A stretch of 64,000 bases of DNA from AP-15 sp963701815 (GCA_963701815.1 CAVPBN010000031.1:139835-203834); one strand, 5' to 3'. Shown: positions 1 to 10,096, counted from the first letter of the stretch. A program made the numbers and translations. Notes: a model not told the origin generated them from the letters alone.

Positions 1-1
1 C

Positions 2-738
2 ACCGAAATCCGCGCCCCGATCGACGGTAGGATCAGCGCCACCGCGGTGACCGAGGGCAATGTCGTATCGCCGACGAGCGGGACATTGGCGCTGCTCGTC
101 AGCCAAGACCCGATGTATGTGATCTTTCCCATCGCGCTGCGCACCGGGCTCGAGTTGCGCGACCGCTACGCGCCGAGGGGCGGGTTCGGCGCCGTCCAGA
201 TCAGGCTGCGCCTGCCGACCGGGAAAATCTACGGGCAGGTGGGCCATCTCGACTATGTGTCGCCGACTGTCGCCCAAAATACCGACACGATTACATTGCG
301 CGGGGTCGTCGCCAACCCGTTGCTGCCCGGGATGAGGGCCGGTGGGAGCGGTTTGCGGGAATTGAGCGACGGCGAGTTCGTGACGGTGTTGCTCGAAGGG
401 GTCGAGCCGGTCACGGTCCTGGCCATTCCACGGGCCGCGGTGTTGTCCGATCAGCAGGGCGATTACGTCTACGTCGTCGATGCGCAAAACAAGGCGCAGA
501 TCCGGCGCATTCGCCTCGGCCAATCGACCCCGGCGACTGCGGTTGTGACCAATGGGTTGAAGGAAGGGGAGCTGGTGATCTCCGAGGGGTTGCAGCGGGT
601 CCGCCCCGGCGCGGTGGTGTTGCCTGGCCCGGCCTCCCCCCTCCGCCAATTCCGGCGGCGTTCGAGCAGCCCGGCGCGGGAGGGGCATCCGGCGCCGGTG
701 GCGCCGGAGTGCCGGGCAAAGCCAAGGCGAGCCAATGA
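2..738 (+). CDS. RND efflux periplasmic adaptor (MFP/HlyD family), 5' partial, one apparent frameshift
   Basis: This is the C-terminal part of a membrane-fusion protein that links an inner-membrane RND pump to an outer-membrane channel in the periplasm. The open frame runs from base 2 with no start in the window. It begins in the lipoyl/barrel-sandwich region (T-E-I-R-A-P-I-D-G), continues through the beta-barrel domain and ends in the membrane-proximal domain (A-I-P-R-A-A-V, Y-V-Y-V-V-D). The frame then breaks at a run of six C at 636-641. With one more C it continues as P-P-I-P-A-A-F and stops at 736-738, giving the ATGA overlap with the pump gene expected of this operon. As printed, the frame instead runs on to 991. 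Family assignment is firm. The frameshift is probably a sequence error. Confidence 0.85.
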
Positions 739-3700
739 TCTCCGCGATCTTTGTCGACCGGCCGAGGCTGGCGGTCGTCATCGCCATCGTCATTACGATC
801 GCCGGCCTCTTGGCGCTGACCAGCATCCCGGTGGCGCAGTTCCCCGACATCGTGCCGCCCCAGGTCCAGGTTTCGGCGACCTACCCGGGCGCCTCGGCCG
901 CCGACGTCGAAGCGAGCGTCGCGCAGCCGATCGAGGCGCAGGTCGTCGGCGTCGACAAGATGATCTACATGAAGTCGACGAGCGGCAATGACGGCAGTTA
1001 CAACCTGACCGTCAGCTTCGACCTGGGCAGCGATCCCGACATCGACACGGTCAACGTCAACAACCGGGTCCAGACCGCCCTCTCCCAGCTTCCTGCTCAA
1101 GTCCAGCTCGAAGGATTGACGATCAAAAAGAAGTCGTCGGCGGTCCTGCAATTCATCATGCTCTACAGTGAAAGCGGCAAGCAGGACCCGTTGTTCATTA
1201 CCAATTACGCGATCATCAACGTGCTCGACGTGCTGTCGCGTACACCGGGGGTTGGTCAGGCGCGTATCTTCGGCGCGCTCAATTATTCGATGCGCATCTG
1301 GTTCGACATCAACCGGCTCAACAATCTGCAATTGACCCCGGCGGACGTGATCTCGGCGATCCAGGCGCAAAACGTCGTGGCCCCGGTCGGCCGGATCGGC
1401 GCACGCCCGATCTCGAACGACCAGCAATTCCAGTTGAACATACAGACGCAGGGCCGTCTGGTGACGGCCGAGCAGTTCGGCGACATCGTGCTGCGCGCCA
1501 ATCCGGACGGATCGCTGCTGCGCATCAGGGACATTGCGCGCGTAGAATTGGGTGCGCAGAACGAGGACATCGAGGCCCGTCTGAACGGCCGCCCGGCGGT
1601 CGCGATCGGCATCTATCTTTCGCCCGGCGCCAATGCGGTCAAAACCGCGGCCCTCGTCAAGGCGAACCTCGATCGCCTGAGCCGGAGCTTCCCGCCCGGC
1701 CTCAAATACCTAGTCAATTACGACACGACGACCTTTGTCTTCGACACGATTCACGATGTCTTGATCACGCTCGTCATCGCCTTTGCACTTGTCGTGATTG
1801 TGGTATTCCTGTTCCTCGGCAGTCTGCGCGCGACGCTCATTCCCGCAATCGCCGTTCCGGTCAGCGTCATCGGCACGTTCGCGGTGTTGCTGGCGATGGG
1901 CTATTCGGCCAACACGATATCGCTGCTCGCCATGGTGCTGGCGATCGGCATCCTCGTCGACGACGCGATTGTCGTGGTCGAGAATGTCGAGCGCGTCATG
2001 GAAGAAGAGCCCGAATTGTCGCCGGCGGACGCGACAAAAAAGGCCATGACCGAGATCACCGCGCCGATCATCGCGATCACCTTGGTGCTGTTTTCGGTAT
2101 TTGTGCCGATCGCCTTTATCCCTGGCGTTTCGGGAACATTGTTTCGCCAATTCGCGGTCACGATCAGCGCCGCGATGGCGATTTCAGCCCTGAACGCGTT
2201 GACCTTGTCGCCGGCGCTGTGCGCGGTTTTTTTGCGTCCCACCGGTCCCAGGGGCGGCCCGATGGGCTGGGTCTTGCGGCGCATCGACAATGTCCGCGAC
2301 GGCTATGCCTCGATCGTGCGCCGCCTGGTCCGCGTGTCGGTCCTCGGCGTCGTCGCAATCCTGGCGGCTGCGGCCGCGATCTTTGCTCTGTCGTCGCGCA
2401 CGCCGACCGGGTTTCTTCCCGAGGAAGATCAGGGCGCCTTTTTTGTTTCGGTGCAATTGCCGGACGGCGCTTCGGTCGAACGCAGCAGCGAGGCGGTCCG
2501 GCGCATCGAAGCGGTGTTGCGAGCGATGCCGCAGGTCCAGAACATTTTCGCAATCATCGGCTTCTCGATCATCGACGGCGTCAACGAGCCGAATACGGCA
2601 TTCGTCGTGCCGACGCTGAAACCGTTCGCCGATCGTCGGGGCATCGCCAACTCGGCGCAGGCCTTGATCGCGCGGTTGTTCGGCGAGGGGCAGCAGGTCC
2701 GCACCGCGACCGTTATCCCGTTCAACCTGCCGCCGATCATCGGGCTGTCGACGACCGGGGGGTTCGAATATCAGCTCGAAGGTCTGGAAGGCCAGGAGCC
2801 GGCGGCGATGAACAGCGTGATGCAGGGATTGCTCGCCGCCGCCAATCGCGACCCGCGGCTGACGCGCGTCTTTTCCACGTTTACCGCCGGCAATCCGTCG
2901 ATTTACCTGAACATCGACCGCAAGAAGGCCCAGGCTTTGGGGCTGTCGATGAGCGACGTGTTCAACACGTTAGGCGCGACGCTGGGTGGCATCTACATCA
3001 ACAACTTCAACCTCTTTGGGCGGGTCTGGCAGGTCATCATTCAGGGAGAGGCGGCCAATCGCCGCGACGTGTCCTCTCTTTGGCAGATCTATATTCGCAA
3101 TAAATTCGGCTCCACCGTGCCGTTGGCGTCGATCGCCCACGCCGGAATCGTCGTCGGACCGCAGGTCATCACCCGTTACAACAACTATCGGGCGATTCCA
3201 ATTCAGGGCAGCCCGGCTCCGGGCATATCCTCCGGCACCGCGTTGACCGCGATGGCCGAAGTTTCGGCCAAGACCTTGCCCGCCGGCTACAGCTTCGAAT
3301 GGACCGGGACAGCCTACCAGCAGGTAGCGGCTGCCGGGCAAACCGGCGCGATCCTCGGCCTTTCGGTGCTGTTCGCCTTCCTGTTTCTGGTCGGCCTCTA
3401 CGAGAGCTGGATGATCCCGGTTCCGGTTCTGCTGTCGGTGCCGGTCGGCGTGTTGGGCGCCTTTATCGGGATCTGGATCTGGCATCTATCGCTCGATCTC
3501 TATGCCGAGATCGGTCTCGTCGTGTTGATCGCGATGGCCGCCAAGAACGGCATCCTGATCGTCGAATTCGCCAAGGACCAGCGCGAACAGGGCAAGGACA
3601 TCCTGGAAGCGGCGGCGCTCGGCGCGCGGATGCGGTTCCGCGCGGTGATGATGACCTCGTTCGCGTTCATCCTCGGGGTCTATCCGCTGGTCGTGGCGCA

Positions 3701-3878
3701 GGGTGCGGCCGAAATCAGCCGCCACTCGGTCGGCACGCCGGTCTTCGCCGGCATGATCGCCGCCAGCGCCGTCGGGTTGTTTGTGATCCCGATGCTGTAT
3801 GTGGTCTTTCAGACCCTGCGCGAGCGTTCCGGTACTCTGTTCCGGCGGACCACGCCGAACCGCGGCGCATCGCCCTAG
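735..3878 (+). CDS. RND multidrug efflux permease (AcrB/MexB, HAE1 family)
   Basis: Inner-membrane proton-driven drug exporter of 1047 aa, the usual length for HAE1 pumps. The N-terminus (I-F-V-D-R-P-R-L-A, then A-Q-F-P-D-I-V-P-P) is typical. The proton-relay residues are present: Asp409-Asp410 in G-I-L-V-D-D-A-I-V-V-V-E-N in TM4, and Lys937 in A-A-K-N-G-I-L-I-V-E-F in TM10. The segment F-V-P-I-A-F-I-P-G-V-S-G is also characteristic. It overlaps the adaptor gene by four bases (ATGA), so the two are co-translated. No TolC-like gene follows. Substrate cannot be told from sequence. Confidence 0.97.
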   Translation: MISAIFVDRPRLAVVIAIVITIAGLLALTSIPVAQFPDIVPPQVQVSATYPGASAADVEASVAQPIEAQVVGVDKMIYMKSTSGNDGSYNLTVSFDLGSDPDIDTVNVNNRVQTALSQLPAQVQLEGLTIKKKSSAVLQFIMLYSESGKQDPLFITNYAIINVLDVLSRTPGVGQARIFGALNYSMRIWFDINRLNNLQLTPADVISAIQAQNVVAPVGRIGARPISNDQQFQLNIQTQGRLVTAEQFGDIVLRANPDGSLLRIRDIARVELGAQNEDIEARLNGRPAVAIGIYLSPGANAVKTAALVKANLDRLSRSFPPGLKYLVNYDTTTFVFDTIHDVLITLVIAFALVVIVVFLFLGSLRATLIPAIAVPVSVIGTFAVLLAMGYSANTISLLAMVLAIGILVDDAIVVVENVERVMEEEPELSPADATKKAMTEITAPIIAITLVLFSVFVPIAFIPGVSGTLFRQFAVTISAAMAISALNALTLSPALCAVFLRPTGPRGGPMGWVLRRIDNVRDGYASIVRRLVRVSVLGVVAILAAAAAIFALSSRTPTGFLPEEDQGAFFVSVQLPDGASVERSSEAVRRIEAVLRAMPQVQNIFAIIGFSIIDGVNEPNTAFVVPTLKPFADRRGIANSAQALIARLFGEGQQVRTATVIPFNLPPIIGLSTTGGFEYQLEGLEGQEPAAMNSVMQGLLAAANRDPRLTRVFSTFTAGNPSIYLNIDRKKAQALGLSMSDVFNTLGATLGGIYINNFNLFGRVWQVIIQGEAANRRDVSSLWQIYIRNKFGSTVPLASIAHAGIVVGPQVITRYNNYRAIPIQGSPAPGISSGTALTAMAEVSAKTLPAGYSFEWTGTAYQQVAAAGQTGAILGLSVLFAFLFLVGLYESWMIPVPVLLSVPVGVLGAFIGIWIWHLSLDLYAEIGLVVLIAMAAKNGILIVEFAKDQREQGKDILEAAALGARMRFRAVMMTSFAFILGVYPLVVAQGAAEISRHSVGTPVFAGMIAASAVGLFVIPMLYVVFQTLRERSGTLFRRTTPNRGASP

Positions 3879-4057
3879 CCGCAGATCGAGGATTTGCAGA
3901 TTTTGCCGCCCCTCTTATCGCCCGGTCCGGCTCAAACCAGCGAGAAGGATTGAGCGGGATGCTCCGGGCAAAATCGAAACACGTCCGGCGGGTCGGTAGG
4001 AAACCGATGCCCCCGCACGCTAATTTAGAAACGCCACTTCGAACCGGCGAGGTCGTC

Positions 4058-4357
4058 ATGCTGGGTGCGTTCTCCAGACCGGCACTCGGCACGATGCTCC
4101 TGCTCGTCGCCGCTGCACTGTCGCCGTCGCTCGCACAGCAGCGCGCCGCAGCCGCCGGGGGCGCGCCGCCGTCGACAGCAACAAGCGCAGCTGCGGGCCT
4201 ACCCGAACTGCTGACCGCGAAGGAGCGTCTCGGCGAGAAGTGGATGGACGAGCAGCGGATCGACAATTGCAAGGTCCCGCTCGACAAGCGTGGCTCCAAG
4301 CCAAGACCGGATGCCTGCGCGAAAGTGCTTACGGGACTGTCGGCGCGTAGGCCTTAG
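4058..4357 (+). CDS. small exported hypothetical protein
   Basis: Predicted 99-aa protein with an N-terminal signal-like segment (hydrophobic G-T-M-L-L-L-V-A-A-A-L-S-P-S-L-A, cleavage plausible near A-Q-Q), then an Ala/Gly/Thr-rich linker. A charged tail carries E-K-W-M-D-E-Q-R-I-D-N-C-K-V-P and a second Cys (D-A-C), so a disulfide in the periplasm is possible. Similar short proteins with a D-E-Q-R-x-D-N-C-K-V-P motif are familiar from rhizobial genomes and have no known function. ATG 4058 was chosen over the in-frame ATG at 3959 because it starts the signal peptide and has a GCGAGG upstream. The stop abuts the IS1182 remnant. Confidence 0.6.
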   Translation: MLGAFSRPALGTMLLLVAAALSPSLAQQRAAAAGGAPPSTATSAAAGLPELLTAKERLGEKWMDEQRIDNCKVPLDKRGSKPRPDACAKVLTGLSARRP

Positions 4358-5376
4358 AGCTGACCCAAAAGAGGCTGACCCAAAATGAATTCTGCCTTTG
4401 CAACGGGTATCGTCGCCCCCGCTTCCTCCCGGGTCATCGCCGTGGTATCGGCCAGCAGCCGCTGCGGCGCCCGGCCACAGCGCTCGGCAATCTTCTCGAC
4501 CACTCTCGGCGCCAATCCGCTGTCCTTGCGGCGATCGGTCGGATCGATCGCGAGGATGAAGCCCTCGGCGGTCGCCACCTGCACGTTCCACGCCGGCGCG
4601 ACGGCGCCGTCGGCCAGCCGCATCAAGCGCGCCTCGGGATCGCTGACCGACACTCTGGGTTCGCCCTTCTCAGCTTCCTGCTTGGCATGCGTCTTGGTCC
4701 GCTCGGCCTGCTCTTGGACCAGCTCCGCCAGCTTCTGCTGCGCCCGCTCGACCCGCCGCGCCCGCTCCTGCGCCGCTTGCAAGGCTCTCCTCTTGCGCCG
4801 GCGCTCTGGCTCCCCAGGGTCTTTGTCCAGCTCGCTCTTCAGCGCCGCGACCCGCTCGGCCACCGCCTCCGCGATGCGCTCCAACCGTTTGCGCTTGCTC
4901 ATCGAGCCGCCGCCCGCCCAGGCGCGCACTTTGGTCCCGTCGATCGCCAGCTCCTCCAGGGTGATCAGTTTTTCGGCGATCAGCCCGGTCACACTCTGCG
5001 TCAGCAGGCGGTCCAACAGCGCCGTATTCTCGCGCCGAAACGTCGCCAGCAGATCGTGATTGATCGGTGCCCCGCCGCACAGCCAGCGATAGGCCGCGTG
5101 CTGCCGGCACAGCCGATCGATCGCCCGCGCCGAGCCGATCCCTTCCAAGGTTGCATACAGCCACACCGCCAGCACTACCTGCGGATCCGTGGCCGGCCGT
5201 CCGGGAACCTCATCGCGCGCTTTGATCCGGTCGTAAAACTCGCTCAGATCCAGACCTTCCACAAACCCCCAAACCAATCGCGCTCGGTGGTCGTCCGGCA
5301 ACTGGCTGTCCAAACCGACCATGTCCCAGCGCAACCGAGTGCGGTCCGGACCGACAACCCGAACACCCTTGCTCAT
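4354..5376 (-). pseudogene. IS1182-family transposase, 3' truncated
   Basis: The protein begins like IS1182 transposases (W-D-M-V-G-L-D-S-Q-L-P-D-D-H-R-A-R). It has the DUF772-type N-terminal region (P-A-T-D-P-Q-V-V-L-A-V-W-L), the first catalytic block E-L-A-I-D-G-T-K-V-R-A-W-A, a long charged coiled coil (about residues 175-240), and the start of the second block (L-L-A-D-T-T-A-M-T-R-E-E). There the family similarity stops and a short unrelated tail follows, so the last third with the catalytic Glu is missing. The element is therefore expected to be inactive. No matching inverted repeats were found at the two ends. Confidence 0.85.
4359..4385. repeat. tandem GCTGACCCAAAA repeat, possible IS end
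   Basis: Two direct copies of GCTGACCCAAAA lie at 4359-4370 and 4374-4385, where the truncated IS1182 transposase loses family similarity. Repeated CTGACCCA-type boxes are common at ends of IS21-like elements, so this may be the remnant end of a second insertion sequence that cut the IS1182 copy. That is an inference; no IS21 gene is present. Confidence 0.4.
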
Positions 5377-5691
5377 CGCAATCCCCCTACCCCCACTAAT
5401 AGAATTCTACAGCAGAAGCAGGACCACTCCTAGAGATGACCGCCGAACCTCAATTTTCGCCGCGATTGGGTTACACCCTCAAAAAGCGGGGGTCCAGAGC
5501 CTGCCCCTGGCTTGAACAGGGGGCAACCGCTGCAGCCTTGCCGGCTCTGGATTCCCGCTTTCGCGGCGCTTCCGCGGGAATGACGAGGAGGAGCGGTGAC
5601 ACACCGAGAGTCCTCGATTTATTTATTGGCCAGGCACCTAATCTTACTGCGTCAATAATCTGGGATTCTTGCTATTTTTCGGATCGGCGTA
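5377..5691. other. intergenic stretch between two IS remnants
   Basis: No credible gene. It holds the upstream end of the IS1182 remnant (GAATTC-containing AT-rich patch near 5395-5415), a REP-like hairpin at 5551-5581 and the probable downstream end of the IS701 remnant after about 5640. Open frames here are not supported by codon use or family similarity. Confidence 0.6.
5551..5581. repeat. REP-like palindrome
   Basis: Arms ATTCCCGC and GCGGGAAT flank an inner CGCGG/CCGCG pair, giving a strong hairpin. Sequences of the form TGGATTCCCGC...GCGGGAATGACG are a widespread intergenic repeat type in proteobacteria. It lies between two insertion-sequence remnants. Confidence 0.6.
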
Positions 5692-7095
5692 TTACAGCAA
5701 GGGCATCTCGGGAGGCTCCTGGCGAGGGCGGCGATGAGGCGTCGCCGCAGGGTGGCGATCGAGTTCGGGATGTGCCGTTCGGGTCGGATCGGCGGCGCCT
5801 CTGGGTCGGTAACCCTCGGGAACGGCAGGTCTCGGGAGCTGCGGGGAGGCAGCTGGTCCTGAGGGGGGAAAAGCGCCGCGTTCGGCGATCAAGAAGCCGT
5901 AAGCGGCAATACACAGGGTGGCGTGGTGGTGGAAGCCGCGCCACCCGCGCCCTTCATAGTCGCCAAGGCCAAGCTCTTGTTTGAGCTCCTGATAATCTCG
6001 TTCGATCCGCCATCGCAGCTTGGTCAGATCGACCAAGCGGTCGAACGCGACATCCTCTGCCAATATGGAGAACCAATATTTCGTCGGCTCGGTTTCGTTC
6101 GGCGGCCACTCGATGAGCAGCCACTCTTCCGCGCGCGGCTCGGCCAAATTGGTATCGCGATGCGCCGGCCGCACCCGCTGCCGTGCAAAGCGCGAAGCGA
6201 GCCGGTCCGCGGCGCCCTCGCGCCACGTGTATGGTTTGCCAGGCTTGTGCCGACAGGTCGAGAGCCAGCGCCTTTACCGAGATCGGCTGATGCTGCTCGT
6301 CGCGTCGAAGCAGCTTGGGTGGCCGCCCGACACCCTTGCCGGGCCGCGCCGGCAACGCCCCCGAACCCGCTGGCCAGACCGAGGTATTGGGGCCGATCCC
6401 GGCGACGTAGGTGATGCCGAGGGTGGTGATCTTGGTTCGCAGGCTGGTGTCATTGCCGTAACCAGCATCCATCAGCACCACACCCTGAGGCAGTCCAGCC
6501 GTTCGCGCCGCCTTGATCTGTTCGAGGGCGATCTCGGGTTTGGTCTGGAAGGCGATCGTCTGCGGCACCTTGGCCTTGTCCCGACGCGCTTGGTCCTTGG
6601 CCCAGTCCTCAGGGAGATAGAGCCGGTAGGCGACGGGTAGGCTGGCGTCGTGGTTGGCCAGCGACAAACTCACCGCAACCTGGCAGTTGTTCTGCTTGCC
6701 GAGCTGGCCACAATATTGCCGGGTCACCCCGACCGAGTGCCGCCCCTTCTTGCGAAAGCCCGTGTCGTTGATGATCCAGGCCTCGATCGGCCCGCCACGC
6801 TCGATCGCCGGCAGCACCAACCCTCCCACCCCCCTTCTCTTGGTCAGCATCGCCCTGTCCGGCCACGGCGCGTTGCCGACAAAATGAAGCAAGGACTGGT
6901 GCTTGGCCGCAACCGTCGCCGGCGCTGTCACCGCCGCCAGCGGCTCCACGCTCTTGCGCGCCAGCGGCATCATCAGCCCCAGGCAATAATCGCGCATCGG
7001 CGCGTGGCGATCAGCGTGGCCCAGCACCGCGCCGAGTGCCTCGACCCATAGGACGCAAATCGCGCCTCACTCCCGTCTCTCGATCCACCGTCCAT
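5692..7095 (-). pseudogene. IS701-family transposase, two frameshifts
   Basis: DDE transposase of the IS701 group. The natural start is the ATG at 7095-7093 (M-D-G-G-S-R-D-G-S-E-A-R-F-A-S-Y). The frame breaks at 7045-7053 and resumes as V-E-A-L-G-A-V-L-G-H-A-D-R. It then runs through I-I-N-D-T-G-F-R-K-K-G, V-L-M-D-A-G-Y-G-N (catalytic Asp) and breaks again at 6224-6232. It resumes as T-W-R-E-G-A-A-D-R-L-A-S-R-F and covers L-R-W-R-I-E-R-D-Y-Q-E-L-K-Q-E-L-G-L, which carries the catalytic Glu region. The whole length of a typical IS701 transposase is therefore represented, and the copy may be recent. Exact element ends were not resolved. Confidence 0.85.
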
Positions 7096-7140
7096 CCTGG
7101 TCCCCCGATCCGGATGTTAGCAGCCTGCCGGATCGGCGCT

Positions 7141-7231
7141 CATCACCCCCACCCCGACCCGCCCCATCGAGGGGGCGGGAGCGCGCGGTGAGGCCCTCCC
7201 CCTTTGAAGGGAGGGTTTGGGAGGGGGTGAG
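7141..7231. repeat. GC-rich palindromic intergenic repeat
   Basis: A G/C-tract repeat with opposing arms: a hairpin CTCCCCCTTTGAAGGGAGGG lies inside a larger fold pairing CACCCCCACCCC with the GGGAGGGGGTGAG end. It sits between the IS701 remnant and the toxin genes and resembles the dispersed repeat flanking genes in many high-GC proteobacteria. Confidence 0.5.
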
Positions 7232-7239
7232 CCACCGCG

Positions 7240-7572
7240 ATGCAATCCGACAGAAACCGCGATAAACGCGCGCCGTTCCCGCGGCAGGCCGATTACGCGA
7301 AGAGCTTTCTCAAGGATTGGGAGCGGCTGTCACGGTCCGGCCGATACTATATGCATCGCCTGAAGGAGGCGATGCTGCTCTTGATCGCCAACGACGCGCC
7401 GCTCGGGCGGGAGCGGAAGGACCACCCCCTCAAGGGAGAACGGGCAAGCTGTCGCGAATGCCATGTCGGCGGCGATTTTCTGCTGATCTACCGAGCGGAT
7501 GACGCGATCGGCCGCAATGGCGGCATCGTGTTCATCCGCGCCGGCACCCACAGCGAATTGTTCCAGGAATGA
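7240..7572 (+). CDS. YafQ/RelE-superfamily mRNA interferase toxin
   Basis: 110-aa toxin of the YafQ branch of the RelE fold, expected to cleave mRNA at the ribosome. Visible family features: an N-terminal F-L-K-D-W-E-R-L helix, A-P-L-G-R-E-R-K-D-H-P-L-K-G-E (the YafQ D-H-P-L-K-G signature), C-R-E-C-H-V-G-G-D-F-L-L-I-Y, and the C-terminal R-A-G-T-H-S-E-L-F, whose His is the usual catalytic position. No antitoxin gene lies directly upstream, only the repeat and an IS remnant, so this copy looks orphaned. A second toxin gene follows after 39 bases. Confidence 0.85.
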   Translation: MQSDRNRDKRAPFPRQADYAKSFLKDWERLSRSGRYYMHRLKEAMLLLIANDAPLGRERKDHPLKGERASCRECHVGGDFLLIYRADDAIGRNGGIVFIRAGTHSELFQE

Positions 7573-7611
7573 CCGAAGCCCGGAGAATGTCCCCAAGCGC
7601 ACGGAAGCCAA

Positions 7612-7900
7612 ATGGCCGGTTTTGAGTGGGACGAGGAAAAGAACCTCGTTAACCAGCGTAAGCATGGAATCAGCTTTGAGGAAGCCGCCACGATCTTCGA
7701 CGGTCCTGTGCTCTCACTTGAAGACGAAGGGCGCCAGAGCGAAGTCAGGGAGCGGAGCTACGGTCTGATTGGCGGGGTCGTGGTAGCCTGCGTCATCCAT
7801 ACGGATCGGGATCGGAGTCACACGGATCATCAGCGCGCGCAAAGCGACCAGGAATGAACGGAAACACTTCGATGCCTATCTCAAAACAGCGGCTGGCTGA
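7612..7900 (+). pseudogene. brnT: BrnT-family toxin, frameshifted
   Basis: BrnT ribonuclease toxin of the BrnT/BrnA module. The start F-E-W-D-E-E-K-N-L-V-N-Q-R-K-H-G-I-S-F-E-E-A matches the family closely. After C-V-I-H-T-D-R-D the printed frame drifts and stops at 7857. One base fewer at 7811-7816 restores the family C-terminus G-V-T-R-I-I-S-A-R-K-A-T-R-N-E-R-K-H-F-D-A-Y-L, stopping at 7898-7900. The toxin is thus complete apart from a single +1 base. The restored end overlaps the brnA start, as usual for this operon. Confidence 0.8.
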
Positions 7901-7995
7901 AATCGCGGCGATCGCCGACGAGGACATCGACACCTCGGATATTCCCGAGGCCGGCGAAGAATTCTTCAAGAAGGCGAAGCTCGTCGTGCCGAGCC
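7872..7995 (+). pseudogene. brnA: BrnA-family antitoxin, N-terminal fragment
   Basis: ATG 7872 opens P-I-S-K-Q-R-L-A-E-I-A-A-I-A-D-E-D-I-D-T-S-D-I-P-E-A-G-E, then F-F-K-K-A-K-L-V-V-P, which is the conserved N-terminal, toxin-binding half of BrnA. Similarity ends near 7995, exactly where the DNA-binding ribbon-helix-helix half should begin. Beyond this the other frame reads G-A-F-Q-E-R-V-R-T-W-W, which fits the start of the adjoining helicase. The antitoxin appears cut by the helicase module, so it would lack autoregulation. Confidence 0.65.
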
Positions 7996-8025
7996 GGCCG
8001 GCGCCTTTCAGGAGCGGGTGCGCAC

Positions 8026-10096
8026 GTGGTGGGCCGCTCGACCAGAAAGTTCGCCGTGCCGGCCGTTTCCGTCACCTACGCCCGCAACGGCAGCTCGACC
8101 AGGGCCAACGCGCTCGGCATGCGGCCGATGCAGGAGCGCGCCTACGAGAGGCGGGGCGAGCAATACCTGCTGATCAAGTCGCCGCCGGCCTCGGGCAAGA
8201 GCCGGGCGCTGATGTTCATCGCCCTCGACAAGCTCAACAACCAGGGGCTCCGCCAGGCGATTGTCGTCGTGCCGGAGAGAGCGATCGGCGCCAGCTTCCA
8301 TGACGAGAAGTTGAGCCAGTTCGGCTTCTGGGCCGACTGGACCGTCGCCCCGAGATGGAACCTCTGCGACATGCCCGGCTCGGACAATGGCGGCAAGGTC
8401 GGCTCGGTCCGGGCCTTTCTCGACAGCGGCGACAAGGTGCTGGTCTGCACCCATGCAACCTTCCGCTTTGCCGTGGACCGGTTCGGGGTGGAGGCGTTCG
8501 ACGACCGGCTGATCGCGGTGGACGAGTTCCATCATGTCTCGGCCAACCCCGACAACAAGCTCGGCCTTCATCTCGGCCAGCTCATCGCCCGCGGCCGCGC
8601 GCATATCGTGGCGATGACCGGCTCCTATTTCCGCGGCGACGCCGAAGCGGTCCTGGCGCCGCAGGACGAGGCGAAGTTCGATACCGTCACCTACACCTAT
8701 TACGAGCAGCTCAACGGCTACGAATATCTGAAGCAGCTCGACATCGGCTATTTCTTCTACGCCGGCTCCTATGCCGACGACATCCTGAAGGTGCTCGACC
8801 CGGCCGAGAAGACGATCGTCCACATCCCGAGCGTCAATTCGCGCGAGAGCACGAAGGACAAGATCAGGGAGGTCGAGCACATCATCGAGGAGCTGGGCGA
8901 ATGGCAGGGGGTCGACCCCGCGACCGGCTTCCAGCTGGTCAAGACGCCGGAGGGCCGCGTGCTGCGGATCGCCGATCTGGTCGATGACGATCCCGCCAAG
9001 CGCGACCGGGTTTCCGCCGCGCTGAAGGACCCGGCGCAAAAGAACAACCGCGACCATGTCGACATCATCATCGCGCTCGGCATGGCGAAGGAGGGCTTCG
9101 ACTGGATTTGGTGCGAGCACGCGCTGACGGTCGGCTATCGGTCGAGCCTGACCGAGATCGTGCAGATCATCGGCCGCGCCACCCGCGACGCACCGGGCAA
9201 GACCCGCGCCCGCTTCACCAACCTGATCGCCGAGCCGGACGCCTCCGAGGAGGCCGTCACCGAGGCCGTCAACGACACCTTGAAGGCCATCGCGGCGAGC
9301 CTCTTGATGGAGCAGGTGCTCGCGCCCCGCTTCGAGTTCAAGCCGAAGAACCCGGCGAGCGGCCCGGCGGAGGGGTTCGACTATGGCGAAGGCGGCTACG
9401 ACCCGAACAAGTGCAATGTCGGCTTCAACGAGGAAAGCGGGGAAGTTCCAGATCGAGATCAAGGGCCTGGTCGAACCGAAGAGCAAGGAGGCGCAACGCA
9501 TCTGCCAGGAGGACCTGAACGAGGTGATCGCCGCCTTCGTCCAGGACAAGACCACGATCGAGCGCGGCCTGTTCGATAAGGAGCTGGTGCCGGAGGAGCT
9601 GACCCAGCTCCGCATGGGCAAGATCATCAAGGACAAGTATCCCGAGCTGGACGAGGAGGATCAGGAGGCGGTGCGCCAGCACGCCGTCGCCGCCCTCAAC
9701 CTGACGCAGCAGGCCAAGCAAATTGCACTCGGAGGCGCCGATGCGACTGAATCGAGCGCCAACACTGCTCTGATCGACGGCGTCCGCAAGTTCGCCATGG
9801 ACGTGCGCGAGCTGGACATCGACCTGATCGACCGTATCAACCCGTTCGGGGAAGCCTATGCGATTCTCGCCAAGACCATGAGCGAGGAGAGCCTGAAGCG
9901 GGTCCACGCCGTGATCGCCGGCAAGAAGGTCAACCTCACGATCGAGGAGGCGCGGGAGCTCGCCAAACGGGCCTTGAAGTTCAAGCAGGAGCGCGGCCGG
10001 CTGCCCTCGATCACCTCGCCCGACGCCTGGGAAAAGCGCATGGCCGAGGGCGTGGCCTTCCTTGCCCGCATGAGGGCGGAGGCCGCGCGTGCCTAG
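8026..10096 (+). CDS. DExH-box superfamily 2 helicase (type III restriction-like), one internal frameshift
   Basis: SF2 helicase of about 680 aa. Motifs in order: Q-motif-like M-R-P-M-Q-E-R-A-Y, Walker A S-P-P-A-S-G-K-S-R, I-V-V-V-P-E-R (Ia), Walker B/DExH A-V-D-E-F-H-H, motif III M-T-G-S-Y-F-R-G-D, and in the second RecA domain G-M-A-K-E-G-F-D-W and motif VI Q-I-I-G-R-A-T-R-D. The printed frame breaks at a GGGG run (9439-9442). One G fewer rejoins F-N-E-E-S-G to K-F-Q-I-E-I-K-G-L-V-E-P-K and gives the C-terminal domain ending at 10096. The GTG at 8026 is nominal: upstream codons in another frame (G-A-F-Q-E-R-V-R-T-W-W-A-A-R) probably belong to it. It overlaps the nuclease gene by eight bases. 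Confidence 0.8.

Noticed and set aside
47..991. Adaptor protein extended to 991
   Set aside because: The codons after 641 are the wrong frame of the pump gene. The natural end, after adding one C, is at 736-738.
411..1427. Long antisense frames opposite the RND pump and many other genes
   Set aside because: High-GC codon bias makes long shadow frames; these lack ribosome sites and family motifs and are rich in Arg, His and Asp.
5436..5984. Hypothetical protein over the IS remnants
   Set aside because: It spans a REP hairpin and antisense IS701 sequence, with no ribosome site or family match.
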